64,000 nt of DNA from the NCBI GenBank assembly GCA_947628305.1, contig CANQZG010000008.1, positions 86,959-150,958 of the forward strand. The letters are read 5' to 3'. Under the pieces are notes generated by a model. It saw nothing but the letters and a program-made list of their open reading frames with translations. It made no database searches and had not been told where the DNA came from. The position numbers were made by a program, and so were the translations under genes. The stretch's first letter is position 1; every line of letters begins with the position of its first letter. Below are positions 17,678-26,269 of the stretch, one piece after another. Origin of the DNA: an uncultured Muribaculaceae bacterium (GTDB taxonomy: Bacteria; Bacteroidota; Bacteroidia; Bacteroidales; Muribaculaceae).

Positions 17678-18472
17678 CTATGCGTCGGTCGCCGAGGCGA
17701 ACGGTTCGTGATGGCTGTTCAGCCACATCTCGCAGATGTTCGCTCTGTTGCTTTCGTTGCTTAAGCAGATGGCGGAGAACACGTCCGTCGGGGCGCCGCA
17801 CACGATGCCGTCGTCTGTATGTCTGATGCGGATCTCGTCGCCGGTATCGCCTTTGTAGTCGGCGACGAGCGTTTCTTCTCTGAGAAGGTCGTCGACGATG
17901 CGGCGCATGTTATCGTGACGGACAAACGCGTTGCGGATGGTCGCGACGATCTGCAGCAGAGAGTCTTCGTCGTAGTGATTCTCAAGGCTAACGATCGCGG
18001 CGGCGTTGCTGCACAGGAAGCGTTCGTCGGTATGCTCGATGAATCGTTCCAGCTCGGCGAACCGTTCGGCGTCTTCTTTGTCGCGCTGTTCGAACGTCGT
18101 TTCGCCGTTCTCCGGGTCGCGCCGCAGGAATTGTTCTTTGCGCGCTTCCCGGTCGGCTTTCAGGTAGACGACGTAGACGGCTTCGGTCGGGACGGCTTTG
18201 CAGACGGCGTCTATGCCGGAAGGCTCGACGATGATGACGTCGGACTTGTCGATCTCTTCTTTCGTGAGGAAGTAGTCGTATCCTTGTATCTTCACGGGCG
18301 CGACGGCGGCGTATCCTTCGGCGGATTCGACGAAGTGATGTCCTCGTTCGTCAGGCGTGCGCTTGGGTCGCGTCGTGTAGCTTTCGGCGCGGCGATAGCC
18401 GTAGGCTTCGTTGAGGGCGGTCGCGACGGTGTCTTTGCCCGTGGCGGATTTGCCGACAAGTATGAGTTTCAT
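17678..18472 (-). CDS. Guanylate-kinase-like P-loop kinase with C-terminal extension
   Basis: 264 aa, AAGGA before the ATG. It starts with LILVGKSATGKDT (P-loop), then SYTTRPKR and GHHFV, which match the guanylate kinase GMP-binding TTR.PR and G..Y.F segments, then VYVVYLKAD and an R-rich lid. The first ~180 residues fit a GMP-kinase-like fold; the last ~80 are not recognised. A role in phosphorylating (d)NMP is plausible given ThyX and NrdD on the element. Substrate not proven. Confidence 0.7.
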   Translation of the reverse strand: MKLILVGKSATGKDTVATALNEAYGYRRAESYTTRPKRTPDERGHHFVESAEGYAAVAPVKIQGYDYFLTKEEIDKSDVIIVEPSGIDAVCKAVPTEAVYVVYLKADREARKEQFLRRDPENGETTFEQRDKEDAERFAELERFIEHTDERFLCSNAAAIVSLENHYDEDSLLQIVATIRNAFVRHDNMRRIVDDLLREETLVADYKGDTGDEIRIRHTDDGIVCGAPTDVFSAICLSNESNRANICEMWLNSHHEPFASATDA

Positions 18473-18490
18473 ATGTGGTTTGTCCTTTCG

Positions 18491-18985
18491 TTATTCGTTG
18501 AAGAGCGCTTTGAGTTCTTCTTCGGTGTCGATGCGTTTACCGTCCGCGTAGAGCGGTTTGCGGTTGCGGATCAGCTCGACGCCCATTTCACAGTACCAGA
18601 CGCGAAAACGCGTTAAGGTCTGTTTTGTCGCCGTCCATTTCCGGTTGATGCTGAACTGCAGTTCGTCTCCCGTGTCCGTGACGGTCATCGAAAGCGTTTG
18701 GTTTTCGAGGATGGGATAGGTGACGCCGTCGCCGAACGTATGCTTTCGCCAGTCGGCTGTGCGGATGGCGCGGCGGAAGCGATGCTTCATGCCTGTCTGC
18801 AGACTCTCAATGAGGTAAGCGACGCCGAAGTCCGTGAGCGTTTTGTCGATTTCGTATTTGCCGCGGTCGTCGCGGCAGTTGCGCATCAGTTCCGACTTGT
18901 TCGGATCGTATGTCGGATGTTTTGCGCGGGATATTTTCTTCAGGTAGACGTAGTCTTCCTGTTTGATGCAAATGGTCTGCAACAT
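18491..18985 (-). CDS. Hypothetical protein
   Basis: 164 aa, not recognised. AAAGGAG precedes the ATG. A soluble protein with a basic N-terminal half and mixed beta-like second half (TLSMTVTDTGDELQFSIN). No catalytic motif seen. Lies between the kinase and the thioredoxin-like gene in one - strand unit. Confidence 0.65.
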   Translation of the reverse strand: MLQTICIKQEDYVYLKKISRAKHPTYDPNKSELMRNCRDDRGKYEIDKTLTDFGVAYLIESLQTGMKHRFRRAIRTADWRKHTFGDGVTYPILENQTLSMTVTDTGDELQFSINRKWTATKQTLTRFRVWYCEMGVELIRNRKPLYADGKRIDTEEELKALFNE

Positions 18986-19004
18986 GAGCGGTAGCTCCTT
19001 TCTG

Positions 19005-19667
19005 TCAGTTTTGGAATTTGACGCCGTCGGTGTACTGATCGCGAATGTCTATGATCTTGTCCCAAGCGTCCGGGAAGAAGTGCGTTCCGTCGGGATCTCT
19101 GAAATAGAGGTTCTCGATATAGAATTGAGATTCGCCGAAGGCGTTATGCGTTCGGATATACAGGAATGACGGTACGGTCAGGTTTGCCACGGGGCATTCG
19201 GTGCGCAGGTATTTGCCCTGCTCGGAACGTGTGGAGACCCAGTAGATCCGCGTGCCGGTCTCGCGTTCGAATGCGTCGATGTGCTCCTGAATCGTGTCAT
19301 GAAGCGCTTCGCATTCGTCGCAGCCGAAGCGATAGTACACGACGAGCGTGTCGTCAAGGTCGCTCGGAAGGACGTCCTCGGCAGGGGACAGGCGGATGCC
19401 TTGGAACGCCTCGGACAGCGTCGTCGCGTTGTCGTAGAGCCCATGCTTCATCGCTACGTCGAGGAAGACGTGCGAGCAGATGACGCCGAGGGCGATCAGC
19501 AGGGTCAGTCCCGTCGTGACGCCGAAGGTGATGTTGGCACGTTTCGTCGGGCGTTTCTTGTTGCGTTGCAGCAGGCGTATGACGCCGAGGAGCACGACGA
19601 TTGCGGCGAACAGAAGCATAGCGACGTGAAGGAAGGTCTGTAAATGAATAAGCGTTGCGATCGTCAT
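19005..19667 (-). CDS. Membrane-anchored thioredoxin-like protein with CDEC motif
   Basis: 220 aa from ATG 19667 (AAAGGAG upstream; the frame is open further but upstream is the RarA gene). Two hydrophobic segments at ~10-32 and ~47-70 anchor the protein. The strand VVYYRFGCDEC (C116, C119) followed by an amphipathic helix fits a thioredoxin-fold active site with unusual CDEC, and VPSFLYI supplies a cis-Pro-like segment. Probably an extracytoplasmic thiol-disulphide protein. It overlaps the rarA stop by ATGA. Confidence 0.7.
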   Translation of the reverse strand: MTIATLIHLQTFLHVAMLLFAAIVVLLGVIRLLQRNKKRPTKRANITFGVTTGLTLLIALGVICSHVFLDVAMKHGLYDNATTLSEAFQGIRLSPAEDVLPSDLDDTLVVYYRFGCDECEALHDTIQEHIDAFERETGTRIYWVSTRSEQGKYLRTECPVANLTVPSFLYIRTHNAFGESQFYIENLYFRDPDGTHFFPDAWDKIIDIRDQYTDGVKFQN

Positions 19668-20893
19668 GATCGTTCTCCTTTGATTTGTTGCCAGTAGGCT
19701 TTGAGCCGCTGTTCGGTGCTGTTGGCGCCGAACGCGTAGTACTGTTTGTTTTTCAAGTCGTCGGGCAGGTATTGCTGGGCGACCCATGCGTTCGGAAAGT
19801 CGTGCGGGTACAGGTATCCTTTGAAGAGCGGACTGCGCAGGTGCGTCGGGATGTTGACGCCCAGTCCGGCTTTGATGTCCGCTTCGACCTTTCCGTACGC
19901 GATATGCGTGCTGTTGGACTTCGGCGCGGTCGCGAGGAACACGGCGGCGTGTCCGAGCGGGATCGCCGCTTCGGGCATGCCCAGTTGCTTTGCCGCTTCC
20001 GTGCATGCATAGGTGATCAGCGGCGCCTGCGGCATCGCCATGCCGACGTCCTCGCTTGCGATGACGAGCAGGCGTCTGCAGGCGGACAGGATGTCGCCTC
20101 CCAGCAGAAGCCGTGCGAGGTAGTATAAGGCACCGTCCGGGTCGGACCCGCGGATGGACTTCTGCAGTCCGCCGAGCAGGTCGTAATGGACGTCCGCGTC
20201 GGCGTCGAAGCCGAGTCCGCGACCTGTCGGAGCGAGTGCGTTCAGGTCGTTTGTTGTAAAGCAGAACGGCTCCGGCATCTCGCGTATCTTGTCGATGATA
20301 AGTTCGAGCAGGTTGACGGCGGAACGGACGTCTCCGGCGGCGGCGCGGGCGATGCGCGGCAGGACTTCCGGGTCGAGCTGCTCGTCGCGGATGTTTTGCG
20401 CGGCGGTTATGTCGTGCAGGCGTGCGGCGATAGAGGCTTTGTCGACGGACTTGAACGCAAAGGTGTAGCATCGCGAACGAAGGGCGTCTTGGCAGCAGAA
20501 CCACGGGTTATCCGTGGTGGATGCAATCAGCAGGATGCTGCCGTCTTCGACAAAGGGAAGCAGGCTTTGCTGCTGTTTCTTGTTGAAGTATTGAATCTCG
20601 TCCAGATAGACCAGAACGGTTTCGCCTTTATGATCGGCGACGGCTTGCTTGATGTCCGTGACGCCGTTTTCAATGGCGTTCATTTTGCGGATGGGCATAC
20701 CGGCAGCGTCTGCTATCAGACAGGCGGCGGTAGTCTTGCCGCATCCGGGCGGTCCGTAGAAGATCATGGACGAGAGTTTTCCGCTGTTCAGCATGCGGCG
20801 GACGATCCCGTCCGGACCGAATAGGTGTTCCTGCCCGACGAGTTCGTCGAAGGTTTTCGGGCGCACGGCGTCCGCGAGCGGCTGTCGTATCAT
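19664..20893 (-). CDS. rarA: Replication-associated recombination protein RarA (MgsA)
   Basis: 409 aa, typical RarA length (~420-445). It opens with RPKTFDELVGQEHLFG, the family signature, then Walker A YGPPGCGKTT, Walker B VLVYLDEIQYFNKKQQQ, sensor 1 ASTTDNP, RSRCYTF, and the C-terminal tetramerisation region (ASEDVGMA.PQA, HLRSPLFKGYLYPHDFPN.WV.QQYLPD). RarA acts at stalled replication forks. Start overlaps the next upstream gene stop. Sequence matches along the whole length, so confidence is high. Confidence 0.93.
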   Translation of the reverse strand: MIRQPLADAVRPKTFDELVGQEHLFGPDGIVRRMLNSGKLSSMIFYGPPGCGKTTAACLIADAAGMPIRKMNAIENGVTDIKQAVADHKGETVLVYLDEIQYFNKKQQQSLLPFVEDGSILLIASTTDNPWFCCQDALRSRCYTFAFKSVDKASIAARLHDITAAQNIRDEQLDPEVLPRIARAAAGDVRSAVNLLELIIDKIREMPEPFCFTTNDLNALAPTGRGLGFDADADVHYDLLGGLQKSIRGSDPDGALYYLARLLLGGDILSACRRLLVIASEDVGMAMPQAPLITYACTEAAKQLGMPEAAIPLGHAAVFLATAPKSNSTHIAYGKVEADIKAGLGVNIPTHLRSPLFKGYLYPHDFPNAWVAQQYLPDDLKNKQYYAFGANSTEQRLKAYWQQIKGERS

Positions 20894-21867
20894 GCTTTAC
20901 CGCCTCCTTTCGTTTCTGCTTGTTTGTCGATTTCTGCCTGTTCGTTGCGTGCGACGCATGTTTTTGTCTCCGACAATAGATACGGAAGTCCGTTGCGTAT
21001 CTCGTCGTGCTTCGATCTGTGCGGCAGCGTCTGTTTGACGGCTTCGTATAGAAGCCATATCTTGTCGTTCGCCGTGTACTTGTCCTTTTGATTTCGCGTC
21101 AGGTATTTCAGACGTGCGTACAGGTAGCCGATGACGCCAAACTCATAGGTCGACATGTCGTTGTGGAAATCCGCCGGGGTCCTCTTGTAGGTTTTTCCGT
21201 AGGTGACAAGGTTGCGAATGAGGGCGTCTTTGATGGGTTCCGCGACGTTCGGACCGAATTTCGCAAGGTCGACGGCGACGGCGTGCACTTCTTTTGCTTG
21301 TGCCGCCAGTTCGTAAAAGAGTTCGTCGAAGCTCTCGGCGCCGTTTGGGTTCGACGGCGGATCGAGCATGTTGACGGTAAAGATGCTGTAATGATTCAAC
21401 AGGATCTCATACCATCGGTGTTCTTCTTTGAGCGCCGGTTTCTGCATCGCCGCGCTGTAGTCGAGATAATGCTTCGGCAACGGGAACAGCAGATGGATCC
21501 CTTTGCCGGACGACGATCGTTCGCCGTACAGGTACGGCATTTTCAGCAGTCGCTGGCGAACATCGTCGGGACATGTCTTTTCGATGTCAAGGATGCAGAA
21601 TTTTGTTTCGACGGCTTTGCAGTAGTAAGTCAGCGGCAGTGACAAGTGACTATAGACAGGACGATCAAGTAATATGTTTGCTCTTTGTGCGATTTCCGAC
21701 AGGGAGCACAGCGAGCGTTCGTCTTGATATTTTGCGCCGCATGGCTTTGTGTCACTGAATAACAGGCGCCGCATGTCCATGGGCTTCTTGTCTTTTGCGT
21801 CGGAAACCGTCCAGCGTCGGTTATCGGCAATGCTTGGGATAAACGGTTGGTCAAGAATGTTCGGCAT
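20890..21867 (-). CDS. Primase-polymerase (AEP)-like protein
   Basis: 325 aa. The segment FCILDIEKT (acidic pair) followed ~20 residues later by GERSSSGKGIHLLFPLP resembles the two key motifs of archaeo-eukaryotic primases and phage/plasmid prim-pol proteins: hhhDhD/E and the sxH nucleotide-binding motif in SPSGKGxHhhh. The third motif is not certain. It is coupled to rarA by overlapping stop and start, which fits a replication role. No helicase domain is attached. Inference from short motifs, so moderate confidence. Confidence 0.55.
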   Translation of the reverse strand: MPNILDQPFIPSIADNRRWTVSDAKDKKPMDMRRLLFSDTKPCGAKYQDERSLCSLSEIAQRANILLDRPVYSHLSLPLTYYCKAVETKFCILDIEKTCPDDVRQRLLKMPYLYGERSSSGKGIHLLFPLPKHYLDYSAAMQKPALKEEHRWYEILLNHYSIFTVNMLDPPSNPNGAESFDELFYELAAQAKEVHAVAVDLAKFGPNVAEPIKDALIRNLVTYGKTYKRTPADFHNDMSTYEFGVIGYLYARLKYLTRNQKDKYTANDKIWLLYEAVKQTLPHRSKHDEIRNGLPYLLSETKTCVARNEQAEIDKQAETKGGGKA

Positions 21868-21915
21868 GACGCCTGTCCTTTCTTTTTTTACTTCTTTTTT
21901 TTTTTTTGCGGATCC

Positions 21916-22557
21916 TTACGGCAGAATCTCTTCGTGCCGTTCCTGCTGCGCTTGCTCGGTCGGAAATTGCGCAGCGTGTTGCCTGCGGCGTTCTTTTTTT
22001 ACGGCTTCCGCGGCGACGTATGCATCGACGCTCCAGTCGCGGTCTTCGTCGGCGAGATACCCGTAAGGGTCGCGCGCGTAGGTCTGCGCCCGGTCGGACA
22101 GCCGCGTGATACGCGACAGTTCTTCTTCGACGAGCGTTTGCCCGTCGGCGGCAAGCCGCGCTTGTTCGCGGAAGAGTTCGACGTAGGGGATCATGTGGCG
22201 GTTTTCCGTCTGCACGATGGTCGTGTGGGACGGGTCGCGGCTGAACGGCGGATACTGTGAAGAAGGCGGCAGGTTGTAGTTCCCAGCCATGTAGTCGTGC
22301 CGGTTGCTCGCGAGCAGTTCTATCTCTTTATTCGCGTTGTATTTATGCCGCCGGGGGTCGTTGCCTGTGGAACAGAGAACTGCCTCGACGCATTCGCCGT
22401 CGGCACGCAGAATCAGCCACGGGTGGACGCCGATGTACTTCAGCGTACGGTCGCAGTCCCCCAGAGGGATGTCTGCGAAGAATACTTGACCGGGCTTCAG
22501 TTGCGTGTCCGGCGTGATGCAGTTACGCGGCTGGAAGTTTCGTTCAACGGATGTCAT
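21916..22557 (-). CDS. Hypothetical protein, possibly MazF/PemK-like fold
   Basis: 213 aa from ATG 22557, preceded by a strong AGGAGGG. Residues ~17-60 (LKPGQVFFADIPLG, then PWLILR and EAVLCST) resemble the start of PemK/MazF-type small barrels (PGDVV.VDL....RP.LVLS), but the catalytic residues cannot be matched confidently and no antitoxin precedes it. The C-terminal half is helical and charged. Listed as unknown with this weak hint. Confidence 0.6.
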   Translation of the reverse strand: MTSVERNFQPRNCITPDTQLKPGQVFFADIPLGDCDRTLKYIGVHPWLILRADGECVEAVLCSTGNDPRRHKYNANKEIELLASNRHDYMAGNYNLPPSSQYPPFSRDPSHTTIVQTENRHMIPYVELFREQARLAADGQTLVEEELSRITRLSDRAQTYARDPYGYLADEDRDWSVDAYVAAEAVKKERRRQHAAQFPTEQAQQERHEEILP

Positions 22558-22577
22558 GACGGATCCCTCCTGTTCGG

Positions 22578-23141
22578 TCATTCCGGGCAGTGCCCGACAA
22601 ACGGCGCGTTGTTGTTGCGGATGTTGAGGTCGACTGGCAGGTCGTTCTCGGAGATCAACATGACGCGTTGCTTCTTGAAGCGTTCGACGAGGTTGAGAAG
22701 CCATTTGACGTCCTGACTGTTGTGGGCGTCGTATACGCCTTTCTCCGCGACGATTTCGGTGCCGTCGATACGGAACCTTTCCTCTTCGTAAAATCGCGCT
22801 GAGAGGGCGCTACAGACGCACACGTCGTGCTGTGCGTTGACACAGACATACATGGTTCTGTTCTTGTGCCGGTCGGCAAGGTCTTCGAGGAATTTGCGCA
22901 CGCTCGCGTGCCACATGACGTTGGGATTTTTCAGAAGCGTCTGTTTGACGAGGAACTCGACGCCGAATGCGGTGAACACGACGTATCCGTCGGGGATCTT
23001 ATCGCCGCAAACGCCTGCGTCGCGTTCGAAGAGAACGCTTTGCGGCGTGACGTACTTCGACAGATGATTGATGACGGGGCGCTCTTTCGGCTGTTCGGGG
23101 AGTGCGCGCAGCTTCTGTTGTGCTTCCCGGATGGTAGGCAT
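22578..23141 (-). CDS. Hypothetical protein
   Basis: 187 aa, not recognised; AAAGGAG before the ATG. Alternating hydrophobic strands in the middle (YVVFTAFGVEFLVK; TMYVCVNAQHDVCVC) suggest an alpha/beta soluble protein. Second of two unknown genes read after the signal peptidase gene. Confidence 0.6.
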   Translation of the reverse strand: MPTIREAQQKLRALPEQPKERPVINHLSKYVTPQSVLFERDAGVCGDKIPDGYVVFTAFGVEFLVKQTLLKNPNVMWHASVRKFLEDLADRHKNRTMYVCVNAQHDVCVCSALSARFYEEERFRIDGTEIVAEKGVYDAHNSQDVKWLLNLVERFKKQRVMLISENDLPVDLNIRNNNAPFVGHCPE

Positions 23142-23161
23142 AGGATCTCTCCTTTCAGAGG

Positions 23162-23638
23162 TTATTTTTTCAGTATGAGAATGCAGATCCCCTCAATGGC
23201 GTCGACGGATACGGCGCCGAACGTGCGGGAGTCCGCGCTGTTTTCACGGTTATCGCCGAGGACGAACACGCCGCCGTCTTCGACGGTGATCGGGAAGGCG
23301 TCTTCGGCGGGCGTCGCCGCGGCGTTGAGGTATGGTTCGTCGAGCGGTTCTCCGTTGACGGTAACGCGTCCGTCTTCGACGTCTACGACGTCGTGCGCGG
23401 TCGCGATAACACGCTTGACGAGTCGCCTGTCGCTGTCGTCGTGGAATACGACGACGTCGCCTGCGGCGGGAGCGATTGCGATTTTTCGGATCAGAATGAT
23501 ACTGCCGTTGTGCAGGCTCGGCTCCATGGAGTCTCCGTTGACGACGACGATGCCGAGGCAGATGTTGACGAGGTACAGCAGGATCAGGAGGATGCCGAGG
23601 CATAGCGCTTCGGCGCTGATGCGTTTCAGTTTTGACAC
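23162..23638 (-). CDS. Type I signal peptidase (S26)
   Basis: 158 aa from GTG 23638, which has GAGAGG 9 nt upstream; a TTG at 23665 is less likely. After a basic N-terminus and one transmembrane helix (~10-33) comes GDSMEPSL with catalytic Ser37. RLVKRVIA follows with catalytic Lys75, then FVLGDNRENSADSR, the family GDN...SDSR box. This is the short Gram-positive SipS type. It would cleave exported proteins at the membrane; the pilins at 53.9-64 kb are obvious possible substrates. A signal peptidase on a phage-like replicon is unusual. Confidence 0.92.
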   Translation of the reverse strand: MSKLKRISAEALCLGILLILLYLVNICLGIVVVNGDSMEPSLHNGSIILIRKIAIAPAAGDVVVFHDDSDRRLVKRVIATAHDVVDVEDGRVTVNGEPLDEPYLNAAATPAEDAFPITVEDGGVFVLGDNRENSADSRTFGAVSVDAIEGICILILKK

Positions 23639-23663
23639 GATCGGGTCCCTCTCGTTGAGATGC

Positions 23664-23692
23664 AAAAGGGGACGGACCTTGCGTCCGCCCCC
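23664..23692 (-). terminator. Probable intrinsic terminator upstream of signal peptidase gene
   Basis: On the minus strand GGGGGCGGAC pairs with GTCCGTCCCC (one mismatch) and is followed by TTTT. It lies between the gene ending at 23772 and the signal peptidase start. Confidence 0.5.
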
Positions 23693-23771
23693 ATGCGTTA
23701 TTGATTCACAGTTTCAGACAGCAGGCATTCAGCGTTTTATACGGATGGAAGTATCGTATGACGTCAGCGGC

Positions 23772-24509
23772 TCAATACTTGTCGTCGCCGTTGTACACGA
23801 CGCCCGGTCCGACTACGTCGTAGGCGTCCGCGTACGGACTCGGAGCGGAAGACGCGTTGGGCGTCTCGTTTGCGACAGGCTTGGAGAACGGATTCTCTGC
23901 AGTCGCCGTCGCGGGTGCTTCGGTTTCGGCGGGAGCCGCATCGTCCGGCTCTTCATCGGGCAGACTGTTGACGGTCAGACCCATCTGTTCGAGCTTCGAC
24001 ACGATGTCGTTGCTATAGTACCGCAACGGTTCGTGGACCAGTACGGTATCGAGGCGTACGCCGTTGTTCTGTTGGGTTTTGTAGGCGCTAAAGCCGAGCG
24101 TGACATGAAGCCCTTTGTCGAGTTCCTTTTCGAGCCGGACTTCGTCGTAGATCTTCTTGTTCTGGTCGTTCTGTACGAAGATGCGCGGCAGGAATTTGCT
24201 CTTGTTGTCGAAATTGACGCGCCATTCGGATTGGTTCGTGTCTCGATTCATGCTGACGAACAGGATGGTTTCCGCGGCGTAAATTTCTTCCGGGGTCTGA
24301 TGCTGCGGGTCCTTGCACTTCACACGCGCATTCGTAAGCGAAATGTGCGTATGCGGTCTGGGCGGACAGTTCTTGTATCGCCGTTGCTTCTCCTTCAGTT
24401 CTTCGCCATCGATCAGAGATGCGAGGCGCGAATAGGTGACGGTTCCTTCAACGTAGAACTCTACGCCCGGGGTGAGGTCATTTGTCGTTACGGTTTTGTT
24501 TTTTGCCAT
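23772..24509 (-). CDS. Hypothetical protein with acidic/Pro-Ala tail
   Basis: 245 aa from ATG 24509 with AAAGGAG upstream; the frame stays open to 24797 but crosses the promoter at 24627. The first ~165 residues look like a beta-rich soluble domain; residues ~170-245 are low-complexity (Asp, Glu, Pro, Ala, Thr). This layout (beta domain plus acidic disordered tail) recalls single-stranded DNA-binding proteins, but no OB-fold motif can be proven. First gene behind a strong promoter. Confidence 0.65.
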   Translation of the reverse strand: MAKNKTVTTNDLTPGVEFYVEGTVTYSRLASLIDGEELKEKQRRYKNCPPRPHTHISLTNARVKCKDPQHQTPEEIYAAETILFVSMNRDTNQSEWRVNFDNKSKFLPRIFVQNDQNKKIYDEVRLEKELDKGLHVTLGFSAYKTQQNNGVRLDTVLVHEPLRYYSNDIVSKLEQMGLTVNSLPDEEPDDAAPAETEAPATATAENPFSKPVANETPNASSAPSPYADAYDVVGPGVVYNGDDKY

Positions 24510-24626
24510 GATGAAAGTCTCCTTTAGGATGCTATTTTTTGACTGTCTTGTTTTGGCGTGTGCGAAGGGCGGACGGCAGTCAGTCCGCGCGCGCCGTGAG
24601 AGATATGCCTGTTGTCTGCTGGAAGT

Positions 24627-24655
24627 ATTATAGCATAAACTTCTTGAAAAATCAA
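24627..24655 (-). promoter_or_regulatory. Promoter TTGATT-17-TATAAT
   Basis: On the minus strand TTGATT (24655-24650) and TATAAT (24632-24627) with a 17-nt spacer and TGC before the -10. It drives the gene starting at 24509 and probably the genes leftwards to ~17.7 kb. The rest of the 24510-24805 gap holds only this promoter and a hairpin (AAAGCGC/GCGCTTT near 24748). Confidence 0.85.
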
Positions 24656-24805
24656 GTGGTTTGACGTAAAAAGTTTTGCCGTGTGCGCCGCTGTGCGGCG
24701 TGGCGACAGCCGTTGGAAAAGACCTTGTAAAGATTCTCGAAAGCGCGGGCGCTTTCTTTTCTTTTCCGTAAAGAGAAGACGGCGTCCCGGCTTTCAAGGA
24801 AGGAT

Positions 24806-26251
24806 TCAGTAGTCGTCGCTCTCCGCGTCAGCGATCGCGTCTTTGACGGCGGCGCGCTCGGCGTACATGAGCTCGTCGTGCGTGATATGCTTTTTTTCGA
24901 GGATCTTCGCGATGCGCGTGTCAACGGTGTTGCTCGTCATAAGACGCCACACGGTGACCGGTTCGGTTTGCCCGTTGCGCTGCAGACGTCCGATGGTTTG
25001 TTCGTATTCTTCGTAGGTCGGCGTCAGCGAGTACCAGATCAGCGTGTGCCCGCCCTGCTGGATATTTAATCCGTGTCCGCAGGACGCGGGCTGAAGAAGC
25101 AGGATGGGGATCTTCTTTGCGTTCCACGCGGCGATCATTTCCGGCGTGCCGTCGAGGACGGCGGGCTTACAGCCGCGCTTGGTGAAGTACTCGATCAGCA
25201 GTTCTTTATCGGACTCGTAGTGGTAGGCGATGATGACGTTGTCGTCGGTGTTGTCGACGATGTATGCCGCAAGCTCCAGCTTGCCCGCGTGGATGCGTTC
25301 AAATTCACGCTTGCCGTGTGCGTTCGGGTCGAGCGGCTTATAGAGCGCGCCGGACGCCATCTGCGCCAGTTTGTTGAACAGGACGCCGCTGTTCGCGGCT
25401 TCGATAATGGTGCCGTCGGAGAGGGTCAGGACGTACTGCTTCATCAGGTCGCGGTACTGCAGTCGTTCCTTTTGCGACATATGGTAGTATAGGTCGTTGA
25501 CGGTCAACGGCGGCAGGTTCAGCGACTGGTTCGTCATCGAGATGACGACGTCGCCGATGGCGTCGTAGATCTCTTTCTCCGCGCCGTAGCGCGGTTGCCA
25601 GTTGACAGGGTGGTTGTCGACGATGATCCCCGGCTCGAACCACCTGTTGCGGTATGCCGTGATGTTCCTGCCGAGGCGATCGCCTTGGTCCAGCAGGTAC
25701 ATCTGCGACCAGAGGTCCATGAGGTCCCGCGGGACGGGCGTGCCCGTCAGCAGGATGACGCGCTGACAGACGGGACGGATCTCTTTGAGCTTCTTGAAGC
25801 GCACCGACGCGTAGTTCTTGAAGCCTTGGCTTTCGTCGATGATGACGGTACCGAAGGACCATACGCGCTTGCCGTTGTATACCGGCAGGTGGTCGACGAG
25901 GTCGGGGATCTTTTCACGATTGATGAAGTAGAGCGTCGGCTTTTCCGTCAGCGTGTCGGCGTACATCTGATGCCGTTTTGCGGGCGGGATGTCGCGTCCG
26001 CGTTCGTCGACGAGCAGCGACTTGGTGCGGAACGGGTAGTTCCATTTCTTGATCTCGTCCACCCATGTGGAGCGGGCGATGCTTTTCGGCGCGATGATCA
26101 AGACGTGGTGCCTCGGGTTCATCTTGTAAAGGCTGTCAAGGACGACCAGCGTCTTGCCTGTGCCGACCTGCATGAACAGTCCGCAATAGGGATGATCGAA
26201 GACCCATTGTTGCGCGACTTTCTGATAATCTTTCAGAGCGGGTGCGGGCAT
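24806..26251 (-). CDS. SNF2-family superfamily 2 helicase/translocase
   Basis: 481 aa, AAAGGAGGG before the ATG. Motifs in order: LKDYQKVAQQW (Q-like), I GLFMQVGTGKT, Ia LIIAPKSI, II VIIDESQGFKN (DESQ in place of DEAH), III LLTGTPVPR, V GHGLNIQQGGHTLIWYSLTP and VI QTIGRLQRNGQ. This short SNF2 form without extra domains is common in phages. It would move along DNA to remodel bound proteins or assist recombination. It starts a unit that precedes the promoter for the next unit. Confidence 0.9.
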   Translation of the reverse strand: MPAPALKDYQKVAQQWVFDHPYCGLFMQVGTGKTLVVLDSLYKMNPRHHVLIIAPKSIARSTWVDEIKKWNYPFRTKSLLVDERGRDIPPAKRHQMYADTLTEKPTLYFINREKIPDLVDHLPVYNGKRVWSFGTVIIDESQGFKNYASVRFKKLKEIRPVCQRVILLTGTPVPRDLMDLWSQMYLLDQGDRLGRNITAYRNRWFEPGIIVDNHPVNWQPRYGAEKEIYDAIGDVVISMTNQSLNLPPLTVNDLYYHMSQKERLQYRDLMKQYVLTLSDGTIIEAANSGVLFNKLAQMASGALYKPLDPNAHGKREFERIHAGKLELAAYIVDNTDDNVIIAYHYESDKELLIEYFTKRGCKPAVLDGTPEMIAAWNAKKIPILLLQPASCGHGLNIQQGGHTLIWYSLTPTYEEYEQTIGRLQRNGQTEPVTVWRLMTSNTVDTRIAKILEKKHITHDELMYAERAAVKDAIADAESDDY

Positions 26252-26269
26252 GATACCCTCCTTTCGCGG

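Noticed and set aside
19668..20504. N-terminal extension of the thioredoxin-like gene, giving a 499-aa protein
   Set aside because: The extension is Arg-rich and antisense-like within the rarA coding region; AAAGGAG before ATG 19667 marks the true start.
21916..22557. A firm MazF/PemK toxin call
   Set aside because: Only the first strand pattern matches; no antitoxin gene and no clear catalytic residues.
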